A stretch of DNA of 64,000 nucleotides from Fluviicola chungangensis (GTDB taxonomy: Bacteria; Bacteroidota; Bacteroidia; Flavobacteriales_D; Crocinitomicaceae), in NCBI RefSeq assembly GCF_007558725.1, contig NZ_VLPL01000003.1, forward strand, positions 1-64,000. The letters run 5' to 3'. How positions within the stretch are numbered: position 1 is the first letter of the stretch; each line of letters opens with the position of its first letter. A program made the translations under genes and the position numbers. The notes below the pieces were generated by a model. That model was not told the DNA's origin. It made no database searches and saw nothing but the letters and a program-made list of their open reading frames with translations. Below, one piece after another: positions 17,518 through 27,858 of this stretch.

Positions 17518-17997
17518 ATGAAAACAGTCCTTCTTTTACTCATCCTCGTTCAAACCCCGTTGTTCTTTGCACAGCTCAATTGCAAAACATCAAATCAGGA
17601 AGACGGGTCGACCATCAGAAAATGCCTTCACAAGAACGGAACAGTTTCCACCATAGAAACCTGGACGAAAGACAAACGTCACGGAAACCTGAAAGGATAC
17701 AACAGCCAGGGGAAAGAACTGTTTTCCTATCATTTGAGAAGTTATGGCGGACATGCTTCCGCTCAGTTGACTTGGTTTCCGAATGGACAGGTAAAAAGTG
17801 TGTATTACAGCGATGCTCCCGACGGCGGAATCCAGTATTACCATTCCACCACACAATTCGATGAGGTCGGGAATCAAATCGCCTTCACAGAAGACAGCTA
17901 CGACGATAAACCAACCATTCGGATGCTGACCGTCCCCGATACGGCAAAACCACGGAAACCGGTAGTAGAGATCAACCGGGTGCTGGAAAAACAGTAG
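17518..17997 (+). CDS. Small secreted protein with YwqK/MORN-like repeats
   Basis: The 159-aa protein has a clear signal peptide (MKTVLLLLILVQTPLFFAQ). The mature part has strand-turn units such as NGTVSTIETWTKDKRHGNLKGYNSQGKELF and WFPNGQVKSVYY that resemble the MORN_2 repeats of the YwqK family. That family is often labelled antitoxin, but an exported copy without a partner toxin gene is unlikely to be one. Function is unknown. It has a short upstream -7-like box (CAAATTTG) close to the start. Confidence 0.7.
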   Translation: MKTVLLLLILVQTPLFFAQLNCKTSNQEDGSTIRKCLHKNGTVSTIETWTKDKRHGNLKGYNSQGKELFSYHLRSYGGHASAQLTWFPNGQVKSVYYSDAPDGGIQYYHSTTQFDEVGNQIAFTEDSYDDKPTIRMLTVPDTAKPRKPVVEINRVLEKQ

Positions 17998-18530
17998 AAA
18001 AAATAAAGGTTTACGGGACATCGGAATTTCTCATAAGTGTAATCAATAAAAGACATGAGGCTCAGCCAAAAAACACACTCCCTGGTTCAAGTATGGGTAG
18101 AGTATGGGTAGAGTATGGGTACTGTATGGATAGAGTATGAAAATGTTATGAATTTAACGCCCGTTTTACTGGAAAAAGAGAATTCTGCGAAGTCGAAACC
18201 ACCTTTTCAGGCCGAACTCACAACGCACACAGTCCGATCCCTATTGCACATAAGTGTAACATGAATAACTGTTTTTCGTCACACCCCTTTCATTAACTCC
18301 TCTATCACAGTTCTGCGAAGGAAGAATTAGAAGGCAACAAAGTAATCATATGGTACATCATCCGGACAGAGTAAAAGGATAAAACAGAGAAGATTCTCAG
18401 CTGGAAATAATGGATCTTTCATCACCTCCGATAAGTTTCCACACCTTTTTAATCCCATTTTAATCCGGAATAAGGTCATTTTTCCTAATTTTAGGAATAT
18501 CGCAACTTGGTAGATCATAAAACCAATTTC
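17998..18530. other. Gene-free intergenic region
   Basis: This 533-bp stretch upstream of the antiporter gene has no credible ORF in six frames. It holds the 11-bp tandem repeat at 18090-18140. A TAATTTTA box (18486-18493) could be the -7 element for the antiporter, without a clear -33 element. Confidence 0.5.
18090..18140 (+). repeat. Short tandem repeat, 11-bp unit, about 4.6 copies
   Basis: Units run AGTATGGGTAG, AGTATGGGTAG, AGTATGGGTAC, TGTATGGATAG and a partial AGTATGA. The first two are identical and later ones decay. The 11-bp period is one helical turn. Confidence 0.85.
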
Positions 18531-20753
18531 ATGGGACATGTTCCGGAGTTAATTATCGATTTGGCCCTCATCTTAGGAGCCGCAGCCGTAATGACCATCA
18601 TCTTTAAGATGTTGCGTCAGCCGGTTGTTCTGGGATACATCATTGCCGGGGTATTGGTGGGGCCCTATTTCAACTTCTTTCCCACTGTAGTTGAATCGGA
18701 TGGAATAAAAACCTGGGCAGAAATAGGTGTGATCTTTCTCCTGTTCGGACTGGGACTCGAATTCAGCTTCAAGAAATTACTCAAAGTAGGGAACGTAGCG
18801 GTAATTACTTCCCTAATGGGTGTTGGAATGACCTTCCTGATCGGGTATAATGTAGGAACCATTCTTGGCTGGAACATGATGGATAGCTTGTTTATGGGTG
18901 GAATCCTCAGCATCGCCTCAACGACCATTATTTTCCGCGCCTTCGACGAATTGGGTGTCAAAAGCCAGAAGTTTGCCGGCATCGTATTGGGTGCACTCAT
19001 CATCGAAGACCTGGTGGCTGTTGTCTTAATGGTGATTTTATCGACCGTTTCCATCAGCCGCTCCTTTCAGGGAGCAGAAATGATCTTTTCCATTGTGAAA
19101 CTCATTTTTTTCCTGGTATTGTGGTTCGTTTCGGGAATTTTCTTCCTGCCCACGATCTTCAAACGCTTAAAGAAATACCTGAACGACGAAACCTTGTTGG
19201 TTCTGTCCCTGTCACTCTGTTTCCTGATGGTGGTGCTTTCTTCCGAAGCCGGTTTCTCACCCGCATTGGGAGCATTCATCATGGGTTCCATCCTGGCTGA
19301 AACACCCAAAGTGGAAAAGATCGAGCAGTTGGTACAATCCGTGAAAAACCTGTTCGGAGCGATTTTCTTTGTTTCTGTGGGAATGTTGCTCGATCCGCAC
19401 ATGCTGATGCAATATGCACTTCCGATTATCATTTCAACCTTCGTCCTTCTGATTGGAAAACCCATTTTTGCAACCATCGGGGCCCTATTTGCCGGGCAAC
19501 CGATTAAAGTTGCCATTCAGACCGGGATGAGTCTCTCCCAGATCGGCGAATTCTCCTTCATCATTGCAACCTTAGGAGTAACCCTGAATGTGACCAGTGA
19601 TTTCCTCTATCCGGTTGCAGTGGCTGTTTCGGTCATTACGACATTTACAACACCTTACATGATCGGACTTTCCGGCAAAATGTCGGATTGGGTAACCCTG
19701 AATATCCCGGTAAAATGGAGGAACCGCCTGTACAAATACAGTCAGGGAACGCAGCAGGTGACCGAAGCAAGTGACTGGAAAAAGTTGATCCGTTTTTACC
19801 TGATCAACACCCTGATTTTTTCGGTTATCAACATCAGCATCATTCTCCTGGCAGATCGCTTCTTGGCACCGTTTTTCGAAGAAAGCGAATGGAAGAACCT
19901 GTTCATTGTTTCCCTGACCTTATTGCTGATCGCACCTTTTTTATATGCGCTCGCGTTCAGAAGAGGCCCGTCACAATCCTATGCGAGTATCTGGACCAGG
20001 CCGATTTACCGCGGACCGCTTCTGGCATTAATTATTTCCCGCATTGCCTTGGCCATTTTCTTTGTGGGATTTGTCTTCGCGAAATATTATTCTCCGTTTG
20101 CTGCACTGATCGGGGTGTTGGTGAGCGCCTTGTTTTTTATTACCCAAAGACATCGGATCAAACGGTTTTACAGCCGGATCGAATCGCAATTCCTGCTCAA
20201 TCTGCACGAACGCGAACGTGCTCAGAAAGAGAAGCAGTACCTTGCTCCCTGGGATTCCCATTTAACAACCTTCATTCTGGACGCCCGCTCACCCATTATC
20301 GGCTTACCTTTGAGCGCAATGAAACTGCGCGAAACCTTCGGGATCAACATCGTTATTATTGAACGGGGAGATCATACGATCAATATTCCGAGACAGGACC
20401 ATGTGCTTTACCCCAACGACATCATTTCTGTGATCGGGACGGATGAACAACTGACCGCATTTAAAAATTACATCACCATTTCAGAAACAAAGATCGAATC
20501 CAAAACCGATTCTTCCCAGGTTGGATTGCATTCGTTCTCCATTCCGGAAGATTCAAACCTGATCGGTCAGACCATGCGCCATTCCAGGATGCGCGAAATG
20601 TGTAAGGGGATTGTTGTTGGGTTGGAGCGGGATGATCAGCGGATTGTAAACCCCGATCCGGATATCCCGTTTGAAGCAGACGACGTCATCTGGATCGTAG
20701 GTTCGAACAAGCGGATCCAAATCTATTTGCGCAACATCCTCAAGAATTCATAA
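18531..20753 (+). CDS. CPA2-family cation/proton antiporter with two RCK-C domains
   Basis: The 740-aa protein has an N-terminal Na+/H+ exchanger-type domain of about 12 helices (GPYFNFFP, GLGLEFSFKKL, GALIIEDLVAVV with the conserved acidic residue, GMSLSQIGEFSFI), a second block of four helices (about 410-540), and two TrkA-C (RCK-C) ligand-binding domains near 570-640 and 655-740. No nucleotide-binding RCK-N domain is present. Such KefB/YbaL-like proteins exchange K+ or Na+ for protons across the inner membrane. The ATG at 18531 is preferred over an upstream TTG. The last 14 bp overlap the convergent oxidoreductase gene. Confidence 0.88.
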   Translation: MGHVPELIIDLALILGAAAVMTIIFKMLRQPVVLGYIIAGVLVGPYFNFFPTVVESDGIKTWAEIGVIFLLFGLGLEFSFKKLLKVGNVAVITSLMGVGMTFLIGYNVGTILGWNMMDSLFMGGILSIASTTIIFRAFDELGVKSQKFAGIVLGALIIEDLVAVVLMVILSTVSISRSFQGAEMIFSIVKLIFFLVLWFVSGIFFLPTIFKRLKKYLNDETLLVLSLSLCFLMVVLSSEAGFSPALGAFIMGSILAETPKVEKIEQLVQSVKNLFGAIFFVSVGMLLDPHMLMQYALPIIISTFVLLIGKPIFATIGALFAGQPIKVAIQTGMSLSQIGEFSFIIATLGVTLNVTSDFLYPVAVAVSVITTFTTPYMIGLSGKMSDWVTLNIPVKWRNRLYKYSQGTQQVTEASDWKKLIRFYLINTLIFSVINISIILLADRFLAPFFEESEWKNLFIVSLTLLLIAPFLYALAFRRGPSQSYASIWTRPIYRGPLLALIISRIALAIFFVGFVFAKYYSPFAALIGVLVSALFFITQRHRIKRFYSRIESQFLLNLHERERAQKEKQYLAPWDSHLTTFILDARSPIIGLPLSAMKLRETFGINIVIIERGDHTINIPRQDHVLYPNDIISVIGTDEQLTAFKNYITISETKIESKTDSSQVGLHSFSIPEDSNLIGQTMRHSRMREMCKGIVVGLERDDQRIVNPDPDIPFEADDVIWIVGSNKRIQIYLRNILKNS

Positions 20754-21786
20754 GGTATTCAAAGCGGCTGATATGAGACTCCTCATCGATTTCCGTTCCG
20801 TTTAACAGGTGATTGACCAGTTCATGCATCAAAAGCGGGGCCAGCATATAACCCTTTGTTCCCAATCCGTTTGCAACCACCATCTTTGGAAATTCCGGGT
20901 GTCTTCCCAGCATGGGTCTCCTGTCCGGAACAGTCGGGCGAACTCCGGCCCGGTGTTCTACAATGGTATACGGCTCTGATGTAATCGATTTTAAATTGGC
21001 TGCAATGGTTTGTTTTCCTTCTTCTGTCGGAACGGTATCGTCTGTATTCCAGGTATAGGTAGAACCGACTTTGAACAGGTTGTCTCCGGTCGGAAGCAAA
21101 AAGCACTTGCGGTTCAATGATTCTTGTGAATAAATGGTGGCTGATTGAATGGTCAGTACTTCGCCTTTTGTTTGTTGTAAAGGCAGGTAAGCGAAAAACG
21201 GATTGTATTTACCATCCTTCCCTTCTGCAAACAGGATGTAATCATAAGTAATTCCTTTGTAAACCGCTTGGACCGGGTCCAGTTCATCGTGATCAAAGAT
21301 GCTCTCCGAAAGCATTCCCTTCGATCGGAAATAATCTTTGTTTGCCCGCATAAAAGAGTCGGTATCGATATAGGAAGCTTGCTTCACCCGGCCGGTCCCA
21401 AAGGTGTTTTGCTCCAGGGGAAAATGCAGGTCTTCTTCTGTCAGGAGTTCCATATAGGCGGAATAGTCATCCTGCACCTGTTTTTTCTTCCAAAATTCAG
21501 CTTCCTGTTCGGATGCAAACAAACGGCGGATTACCAGCGGATGGAAAAAAGAAGTGTTCGTTAGCTGCTCCATTTCAGGATATCTGGAATAAGCAAAAGG
21601 GATCAACTCTGAAACGCGCCAGCTGAGTGTCATGCGTCTGAAAACAAGCGGATTGATGATTCCTGCGGCAACAGCAGAAGAAACATTTTTGTTGTTATCA
21701 ATAACCTGTACTTCACATCCTGCCCGGAGCAATTCATGAGTTAAACAAATCCCGGCAACACCACATCCTACAACCAATACTTTCAT
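20740..21786 (-). CDS. FAD-dependent oxidoreductase of the D-amino-acid-oxidase/MnmC-like family
   Basis: The 348-aa protein opens with the dinucleotide-binding motif VVGCGVAGICLTHELLRAGCEVQVID. The C-terminal part has EHRAGVRPTVPDRRPMLG and NGLGTKGYMLAPLLMHEL, which are usual for DAAO-type flavoenzymes and the C-terminal domain of MnmC. It probably oxidises a C-N bond in a small molecule or tRNA base; the substrate cannot be read. No methyltransferase domain is attached. Its -7 box ends four bases before the ATG, suggesting a leaderless mRNA. Confidence 0.82.
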   Translation of the reverse strand: MKVLVVGCGVAGICLTHELLRAGCEVQVIDNNKNVSSAVAAGIINPLVFRRMTLSWRVSELIPFAYSRYPEMEQLTNTSFFHPLVIRRLFASEQEAEFWKKKQVQDDYSAYMELLTEEDLHFPLEQNTFGTGRVKQASYIDTDSFMRANKDYFRSKGMLSESIFDHDELDPVQAVYKGITYDYILFAEGKDGKYNPFFAYLPLQQTKGEVLTIQSATIYSQESLNRKCFLLPTGDNLFKVGSTYTWNTDDTVPTEEGKQTIAANLKSITSEPYTIVEHRAGVRPTVPDRRPMLGRHPEFPKMVVANGLGTKGYMLAPLLMHELVNHLLNGTEIDEESHISRFEYLMNS

Positions 21787-21790
21787 ACTG

Positions 21791-21820
21791 CAAAGATGTT
21801 GAAAAGATCAAAAGGTTCAA
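21791..21820 (-). promoter_or_regulatory. Promoter of the FAD oxidoreductase gene, leaderless arrangement
   Basis: On the minus strand TTG (21818-21820), a 19-bp spacer and CATCTTTG (21791-21798, 7/8 of TAnnTTTG) are followed by CAGTATG, placing the expected transcription start at or next to the ATG. Confidence 0.55.
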
Positions 21821-21911
21821 AATGCTTGCGCTAAAGCTTTAGCATCGGCGCAGAGTTCAAAAATTTAAGAAGCAAAAAACGTAAGCCCCGGCATCTTAAA
21901 ATCGAATCAAA

Positions 21912-22838
21912 TCACCTGTTGAATTTCGTAAACGGGATAAAACGAGGGACTTTTCGCTGGTAATTGGTGTAATCCGGGTACTTCTCTGCAGAAAGTTCTT
22001 CCGAAAAATCAGAACTTCCCTTGAACAGGACCACCAGCAGCAAGCAGCCTGCCATTGACCAGTTGATCCATTCATGAGTGGCAACGATACTGAATCCATA
22101 GAACAGGATCCAAACCGTTTGTTCCATGGCATAATTCGGGTGGCGAACGATGCTCCACAAGCCGGTATCTACAAATCCTTTGGAATAAGGTCCCAGGTTT
22201 TCTCCGGCTTTGATCCGGCGGTGCTTTTCCGTTTGAAAATTATATTGCTGCTGATCGGCAATAAACTCCACGACTATCGCGGCAATGATGGCAATTGCAA
22301 TGACCCAGTCCCATGCCTGTATAGTACTTGGAGCAGAATCTCCCAATCCTGTCAATACCGGAAGGGTAAAGAGGAAAATCAGGGTGTTTTGGTAGGAACA
22401 GATAAAGAACAAATTGAACAGCATCCAGACAAAACGGTTGTTGAAACCCGGTCGTTTGCGCAAAACTGCCCAGCGGTAATCTTCTTCACCGGCCCAAAAT
22501 TTCCATTGGTAGGCACCTCTCCTGGCAAAATTGTAGGTTAGACGGGCTCCCCAGATAGTCACCACTACTGCCATCAGGACCAAACGCGGCGCAAAGTCTC
22601 CGGCATAAGCGACATGCCAGACGTAATAGATCGGGATAATGCTCCAGATTTTATCGATTTGGGAATTGTTGCGGGTAATTTCCCCGAGCAGAAAACAAAC
22701 TCCCGTAACAACAGCCAGAACGATTCCCATATCGGTCATTACTTCAATTTGAAGGGCATTTAAGGGTGTTCCGAAATAGAAGGACATCAGCGGAACCACC
22801 ACCAAAGTCAAGATGAGGATAAGTATAGTAAGTAACAT
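21912..22838 (-). CDS. DUF1295 (steroid 5-alpha-reductase-like) membrane protein
   Basis: The 308-aa protein has about seven membrane helices. The conserved C-terminal region is GENLGPYSKGFVDTGLWSIVRHPNYAMEQTVWILFYGFSI, where the RHPNY motif is shared with DUF1295 and isoprenylcysteine methyltransferase/steroid reductase folds. Members are predicted membrane oxidoreductases or methyltransferases acting on lipids. The true reaction is not known. It lies alone on the minus strand, 236 bp downstream of comF. Confidence 0.83.
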   Translation of the reverse strand: MLLTILILILTLVVVPLMSFYFGTPLNALQIEVMTDMGIVLAVVTGVCFLLGEITRNNSQIDKIWSIIPIYYVWHVAYAGDFAPRLVLMAVVVTIWGARLTYNFARRGAYQWKFWAGEEDYRWAVLRKRPGFNNRFVWMLFNLFFICSYQNTLIFLFTLPVLTGLGDSAPSTIQAWDWVIAIAIIAAIVVEFIADQQQYNFQTEKHRRIKAGENLGPYSKGFVDTGLWSIVRHPNYAMEQTVWILFYGFSIVATHEWINWSMAGCLLLVVLFKGSSDFSEELSAEKYPDYTNYQRKVPRFIPFTKFNR

Positions 22839-23025
22839 AACCGAAAGGTAGTATTTAATTCAAAATTCAAAATGTAAAATCCAAAAAAAGAGTCTCAGAA
22901 AAGCGTGAAATTTTGGGTAATTGAAAAGTTTTTTGAGGATTCGACTCTTTTCATCACCATAGTTATCAGATTATTCCATTTTTCCTAAAAATTCCTACGG
23001 CAGAATAAAAAAGTATTTCATTATA

Positions 23026-23044
23026 GTTTGAGGTGTTCTCAAAC
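23026..23044. terminator. Weak hairpin downstream of comF
   Basis: A 7-bp stem GTTTGAG / CTCAAAC with loop GTGTT lies 31 bp past the comF stop. The T-run directly follows on the plus strand; on the minus strand a T6 run begins 14 bp past the stem. Confidence 0.35.
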
Positions 23045-23074
23045 CTTTTTATGGCAATGGAAAAAAGGTGGAAA

Positions 23075-23794
23075 TCACTCGGCCACAGCCAGTACCGCAA
23101 TACTGATCTTCGTATTCGGAAACTCTTCCCGGAGAATCCGCACACACGTTTCAAGCGTTGAACCTGTTGTGACGACATCGTCAACCACCACCAGGTGCTT
23201 GAGTTCCGTGTTTTTTACTCCCTGTATCTTGAAGCGGTTCTGCATATTTTCCCAGCGGGAGAACTTCCCTTTTTTGGTCTGGCTTTCCGTAAACGAAATG
23301 CGTTTCAGCAAGTCCTTTCTTAATGAGACACCACTGCTCTCACTGATTCCTTTACAGATGACCTCTGCCTGATTGTAGCCGCGGATAAATTCTTTTTTCG
23401 GATGGAGCGGAACGGGAATCAGTGCATCGACATCCGAAAACTTAACGAGGTGTTTGAATTTCATCCCGATCTCCTTCCCAAAGTGCTTTCCTATTTCGGG
23501 ATTGTTCCTGTATTTGAGTTCATGCAGGATTTGCTGAGTAGAGCTTTGCTGTTTGAAGCGCAAAAGCGCATAAGTTCCTTCTAATTGGACCCTTCCCCAA
23601 AATAATTTGTCCAGGTTGGTTGCCTCGGTGTAATCCTCGAAATAGGTATAAGCCAGTTCACTCGAACAAATGGGACAAATTGCCAGTTTGGACTGGTTGA
23701 ATTCATGTTTGCAGATCAGGCAGTTTTGAGGATAGAGCACATGGAGCAAATCGCGCGTCCATTTGTTAAAATTCGACGAAAATTTTAGTGACAT
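23075..23794 (-). CDS. comF: ComF-family phosphoribosyltransferase-like competence protein
   Basis: The 239-aa protein has an N-terminal four-cysteine zinc-ribbon (CLICKHEF...CPICSS) and a type I phosphoribosyltransferase domain with the PRPP loop VVVDDVVTTGSTLETC. This is the normal ComF layout; ComF aids DNA uptake during natural transformation and is conserved also in non-competent species. The ATG at 23794 is used; an extension to 23830 would need a TTG start. No other competence gene is in the window. Confidence 0.92.
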   Translation of the reverse strand: MSLKFSSNFNKWTRDLLHVLYPQNCLICKHEFNQSKLAICPICSSELAYTYFEDYTEATNLDKLFWGRVQLEGTYALLRFKQQSSTQQILHELKYRNNPEIGKHFGKEIGMKFKHLVKFSDVDALIPVPLHPKKEFIRGYNQAEVICKGISESSGVSLRKDLLKRISFTESQTKKGKFSRWENMQNRFKIQGVKNTELKHLVVVDDVVTTGSTLETCVRILREEFPNTKISIAVLAVAE

Positions 23795-24259
23795 AGCAGT
23801 GTTTATTTGGCTTTGCTTAACTATGAACAACCAGCTGTTAATAGCCTCCTAAAAATAAGAAAAAAAGTAATTCAATTTTCGCCTAATTTTATAGGAAAGC
23901 CGGCTGAAAGTCTTCATACACTTGAAGTTGGATGAATCTGGTAAATTCTTCGATGAATTGCAGATAATATACTGTGAATATCTTTAGAGGGCATGTTGAT
24001 AAACTCGCTAAGTGTTCATGTTAAAGGCTTTCAAAGTAGCGATGTTGAAAACCTCATTCAATTGTGGATTTCTTTAATTGTGAAAGGAAAGAATTTTGAC
24101 AATTTTTGTAAGCCCCTTTGAGCCAAAACTTGTTGGTCACACACAACAAAATCGAAGGGGAAACTAACTGAAATTTGAATACCAACACACACTGATCCAT
24201 GGTTGAAAAAATGACCATGGCATAGGAATTATTGACTTAAAAAAAAACAAAATTAAAAA
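23795..24259. other. Intergenic region upstream of nrdB with two candidate promoters and a 42-codon ORF
   Basis: The region separates divergent comF and nrdB. It contains TTG-N18-TATCTTTA (23958-23986) followed by a 42-codon ORF (23993-24121, MLINSLSVHVKG...NFCKPL), and a second promoter at 24078-24108. No NrdR-box pair was recognised. The ORF may be chance or a leader peptide. Confidence 0.4.
24078..24108 (+). promoter_or_regulatory. Candidate promoter of nrdB-nrdA
   Basis: TTG (24078-24080), a 20-bp spacer and AATTTTTG (24101-24108, 7/8 match). It predicts a leader of about 145 nt before nrdB. Confidence 0.4.
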
Positions 24260-25234
24260 ATGGCAAAAGCAGAACCAATCTTATCGGAAAACAAAAACAG
24301 ATTCGTGTTGTTTCCAATCCAACATGAAGATATTTGGTCTTTTTATAAGAAAGCAGAAGCAAGTTTTTGGACTGCAGAAGAAATTGATTTATCGCCGGAT
24401 TTAATTGATTGGGAAACGAAATTGAATGATGATGAGCGTCATTTCATCAAACACGTTTTGGCATTTTTCGCAGCGTCTGACGGAATCGTAAACGAGAACC
24501 TGGCAGAGCACTTTTTGGCTGAAGTGCAATACACCGAGGCAAAGTTCTTTTACGGTTTCCAGGTAGCAATGGAAAACATCCATTCAGAGACTTATTCGTT
24601 GTTAATTGATACCTATATCAAGGATCAAAAAGAGAAGAATCACTTATTCAATGCATTGGATACGATTGATTGCGTTCGCAAGAAAGCTGATTGGGCATTG
24701 CGCTGGATCGATAACGGTTCTTTTGCAGAGCGTTTAGTTGCATTCGCTGCTGTGGAAGGAATCTTCTTCTCCGGTTCATTTTGTTCGATTTTCTGGTTGA
24801 AAAAACGCGGCTTGATGCCGGGATTATCCTTCTCCAACGAGTTGATCTCCCGTGATGAAGGTCTGCACTGTGACTTTGCATGTTTATTGTACACCAAACA
24901 CCTGGTAAACCAGCTTTCGAAAGAGCAGGTAGAAAAGATTATCCTGGATGCTGTTGAAATTGAGAAAGAGTTTGTAACAGATGCACTGCCTGTGAAGTTA
25001 ATAGGAATGAACGCAGAATTGATGGCACAGTACATTGAGTTCGTTGCAGACCGTTTATTGACAGAACTTGGGAATCCAAAGGTGTTCAATACATCGAATC
25101 CATTCGACTTCATGGATATGATTTCTATCCAGGGAAAAACCAACTTCTTCGAAAAACGGGTGGCTGAGTACCAAAAGTCAGGCGTTATGTCGAACAAGGA
25201 AGACCAAACATTTAGTTTGGACGAAGAATTTTAA
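24260..25234 (+). CDS. nrdB: Ribonucleotide reductase class Ia, small (radical) subunit
   Basis: The 324-aa protein has the ferritin-like fold motifs of Nrd[33 protein letters not shown], then [20 protein letters not shown] with the E-x-x-H metal ligands and a following Tyr, and [22 protein letters not shown] with the second E-x-x-H set. It holds the di-iron (or dimanganese) centre that makes the radical for ribonucleotide reduction with NrdA. Length is usual. nrdA starts 48 bp downstream, so they form an operon. Confidence 0.96.
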   Translation: MAKAEPILSENKNRFVLFPIQHEDIWSFYKKAEASFWTAEEIDLSPDLIDWETKLNDDERHFIKHVLAFFAASDGIVNENLAEHFLAEVQYTEAKFFYGFQVAMENIHSETYSLLIDTYIKDQKEKNHLFNALDTIDCVRKKADWALRWIDNGSFAERLVAFAAVEGIFFSGSFCSIFWLKKRGLMPGLSFSNELISRDEGLHCDFACLLYTKHLVNQLSKEQVEKIILDAVEIEKEFVTDALPVKLIGMNAELMAQYIEFVADRLLTELGNPKVFNTSNPFDFMDMISIQGKTNFFEKRVAEYQKSGVMSNKEDQTFSLDEEF

Positions 25235-25282
25235 TTGATTATATTATTCATTACCAATAACAACAACCCATAATAGAGCGCT

Positions 25283-27652
25283 ATGTACGTAATTAAAAGA
25301 GACGGAAGAAAAGAGGCGGTGAAATTTGACAAGATCACTGCGCGCATCATCAAGATGTGCTACGGGCTGGACCCGCTGGTTTCCCCCGAGGCTGTTGCCA
25401 TGAAAGTCATCGAAGGAATCTACGATGGAGTAACAACAACAGTTTTAGATAATTTGGCCGCTGAGGTTGCAGCTGCTAAGACCATTGATCACCCGGACTA
25501 TGCTTTGTTGGCATCCAGAATCGCGGTGTCCAATCTGCACAAGGAAACGAAAAAATCGTTCTCCGATGTAATGGAAGATCTATACAAATATGTAGATCCT
25601 AAAACAGGACAACGTGCTTCATTGATCGCTGATGATGTGTATGAAGTGATCTCGAACAACAGAGAAGTATTGGACTCAAGTATCATTTATGATCGCGATT
25701 TCCGCTACGATTACTTCGGATTCAAAACATTGACAAGAAGCTACTTGTTGCGTTTGCACGGTGAAATCGCAGAAAGACCACAACAAATGTTGATGCGTGT
25801 TGCTGTTGGGATTCACAAAAACGACCTGCAACAGGCGATCAAGACGTACAACCTGATGTCTGAAGGGTGGTTTACACATGCAACACCGACATTATTCAAT
25901 GCAGGTACACCAAAACCTCAAATGTCTTCTTGTTTCTTGTTAACAATGAAAGAAGATAGTATTGAAGGTATTTACGAGACGTTGAAATCTTGCGCTCAGA
26001 TTTCGCAATCGGCTGGTGGTATCGGATTGGCTATTCACGATATTCGTGCTACAGGATCATACATCAAAGGAACAAACGGTACATCTAACGGAATCGTTCC
26101 GATGTTGCGTGTATTCAACGACACTGCGCGTTACGTAGACCAGGGTGGAGGAAAACGCAAGGGATCTTTCGCAATGTACATCGAACCATGGCATGCGGAT
26201 GTATTCGATTTCTTAGACTTGAAAAAGAATACAGGAAAAGAAGAAATGCGTGCCCGCGATTTGTTCTATGCATTGTGGATTCCGGATTTATTCATGAAAC
26301 GCGTGGAAGAGAACGGAGACTGGACCTTGATGTGTCCGCATGAGTGTCCGGGACTTTCCGAAACATACGGAGCAGACTTCGAAGCATTGTATACACAATA
26401 CGAAGCAGAAGGAAAAGGCCGCAAAACAATCAAAGCTCAGGATTTGTGGTTCAAAGTATTGGAATCTCAAATTGAGACAGGTACTCCATACATGTTGTAC
26501 AAAGATGCTGCAAACGCGAAATCAAATCAGCAAAACTTAGGAGTGATCAAATCTTCTAACTTGTGTACGGAAATCATCGAGTATACTGCACCGGATGAGA
26601 TCGCAGTGTGTAACCTGGCTTCTTTGGCATTGCCGAAATTCGTAACAGAAGAAGGAACGTTCGATCACGATAAATTATTCGAAGTAACTTACCAGGCAAC
26701 GGTAAACCTGAACCGCATCATCGACGGAAACTTCTACCCGGTAGAAGAAGCACGCAACTCAAACATGCGTCACCGCCCGATTGGATTGGGAGTTCAGGGA
26801 TTGGCGGATGCATTTATCATGATGCGTTACCCGTTCGAATCGGAAGAAGCAAAAGCATTGAACCGCGAGATCTTCGAAACGATCTATTACGCAGCAATGA
26901 CCGCTTCCAAAGATTTGGCAATTACTGAAGGACCATACGAAACAATCGCTGGATCACCGGTTTCAAAAGGAATTTTCCAATTCGATATGTGGGGCGTTAC
27001 TCCAACCAATCGTTGGGAATGGGATTTATTGAAAGAAGAAGTGAAAAAGCACGGTGTACGCAACTCTTTGTTGCTAGCACCGATGCCAACGGCCTCTACA
27101 GCACAAATCCTTGGAAACAACGAATGTTTTGAACCGTATACATCCAACATTTACACACGTCGTGTATTGTCAGGAGAGTTCATCATCGTGAACAAGCACT
27201 TATTGAAGGACTTGGTGAAAGAAGGTTTATGGACGAAAGACATGCGTCAGAAACTGATGGCAGCAAACGGTTCCGTTCAAAACATCAACGAGATTCCTCA
27301 ATACATCAAAGATCTATACAAAACAGCTTGGGAGATTTCTCAAAAAGCAATTATCGAGCAAGCTGCTGATCGTGGAGCATACATTTGTCAATCACAATCC
27401 TTGAATATTTTCATGGAGAATGCAAACTTTGGTAAGTTGACATCTATGCACTTCTACGGCTGGAAGAAAGGATTGAAAACAGGAATGTATTACCTGAGAA
27501 CGAAAGCTGCAACAGATGCAATTAAGTTCACAGTAGATAAAGCAGTAACAGAAGAACCGGCAGCAGTATCCGCAGCGGAATTGGAAGAACAACAAGCAGC
27601 AATCGCATGTTCTTTGGATAATCCGGACAACTGTGAAATGTGTTCAGGATAG
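25283..27652 (+). CDS. nrdA: Ribonucleotide reductase class Ia, large (catalytic) subunit
   Basis: The 789-aa protein reduces ribonucleoside diphosphates. Residues 1-90 form an ATP-cone ([22 protein letters not shown]) for allosteric activity control. The catalytic barrel has [25 protein letters not shown], the N-x-C-x-E active-site motif in SSNLCTEII, and [21 protein letters not shown]. The C-terminus carries the mobile redox Cys pair (CEMCSG). All essential residues are present. A 40-bp perfect palindrome 20 bp past the stop can end transcription. Confidence 0.96.
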   Translation: MYVIKRDGRKEAVKFDKITARIIKMCYGLDPLVSPEAVAMKVIEGIYDGVTTTVLDNLAAEVAAAKTIDHPDYALLASRIAVSNLHKETKKSFSDVMEDLYKYVDPKTGQRASLIADDVYEVISNNREVLDSSIIYDRDFRYDYFGFKTLTRSYLLRLHGEIAERPQQMLMRVAVGIHKNDLQQAIKTYNLMSEGWFTHATPTLFNAGTPKPQMSSCFLLTMKEDSIEGIYETLKSCAQISQSAGGIGLAIHDIRATGSYIKGTNGTSNGIVPMLRVFNDTARYVDQGGGKRKGSFAMYIEPWHADVFDFLDLKKNTGKEEMRARDLFYALWIPDLFMKRVEENGDWTLMCPHECPGLSETYGADFEALYTQYEAEGKGRKTIKAQDLWFKVLESQIETGTPYMLYKDAANAKSNQQNLGVIKSSNLCTEIIEYTAPDEIAVCNLASLALPKFVTEEGTFDHDKLFEVTYQATVNLNRIIDGNFYPVEEARNSNMRHRPIGLGVQGLADAFIMMRYPFESEEAKALNREIFETIYYAAMTASKDLAITEGPYETIAGSPVSKGIFQFDMWGVTPTNRWEWDLLKEEVKKHGVRNSLLLAPMPTASTAQILGNNECFEPYTSNIYTRRVLSGEFIIVNKHLLKDLVKEGLWTKDMRQKLMAANGSVQNINEIPQYIKDLYKTAWEISQKAIIEQAADRGAYICQSQSLNIFMENANFGKLTSMHFYGWKKGLKTGMYYLRTKAATDAIKFTVDKAVTEEPAAVSAAELEEQQAAIACSLDNPDNCEMCSG

Positions 27653-27672
27653 AACTTGAAATAAATAAAACA

Positions 27673-27712
27673 AAACACGTAGGCACGCGATTAATCGCGT
27701 GCCTACGTGTTT
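27673..27712. repeat. 40-bp perfect palindrome after nrdA, copy 1 of a repeated element
   Basis: The left half is AAACACGTAGGCACGCGATT and the right half its exact complement, with centre at 27692/27693. A 28-bp core (27679-27706) is identical to the core at 31330-31357. It can also act as a terminator for nrdA. Confidence 0.9.
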
Positions 27713-27858
27713 GATAATGTGGTGGTGTTAATAATTGTGCCGTTTTTATGATATCACACACTAAAATCCTGCTGCAGTGACGCGATGTCTCGCTTCCTGC
27801 CAGTGGGATTTTTTTGTTTTATATACTAGCGTAGCACTTAAAACGTTAGTACTTTAGC

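Noticed and set aside
17518-17997. Antitoxin assignment for the YwqK-like protein
   Set aside because: The protein is exported by a signal peptide and has no partner toxin gene nearby.
22885-22951. Inverted repeat AAAAGAGTC / GACTCTTTT about 48 bp apart
   Set aside because: Short arms in AT-rich DNA with a long gap; chance is the simplest explanation.
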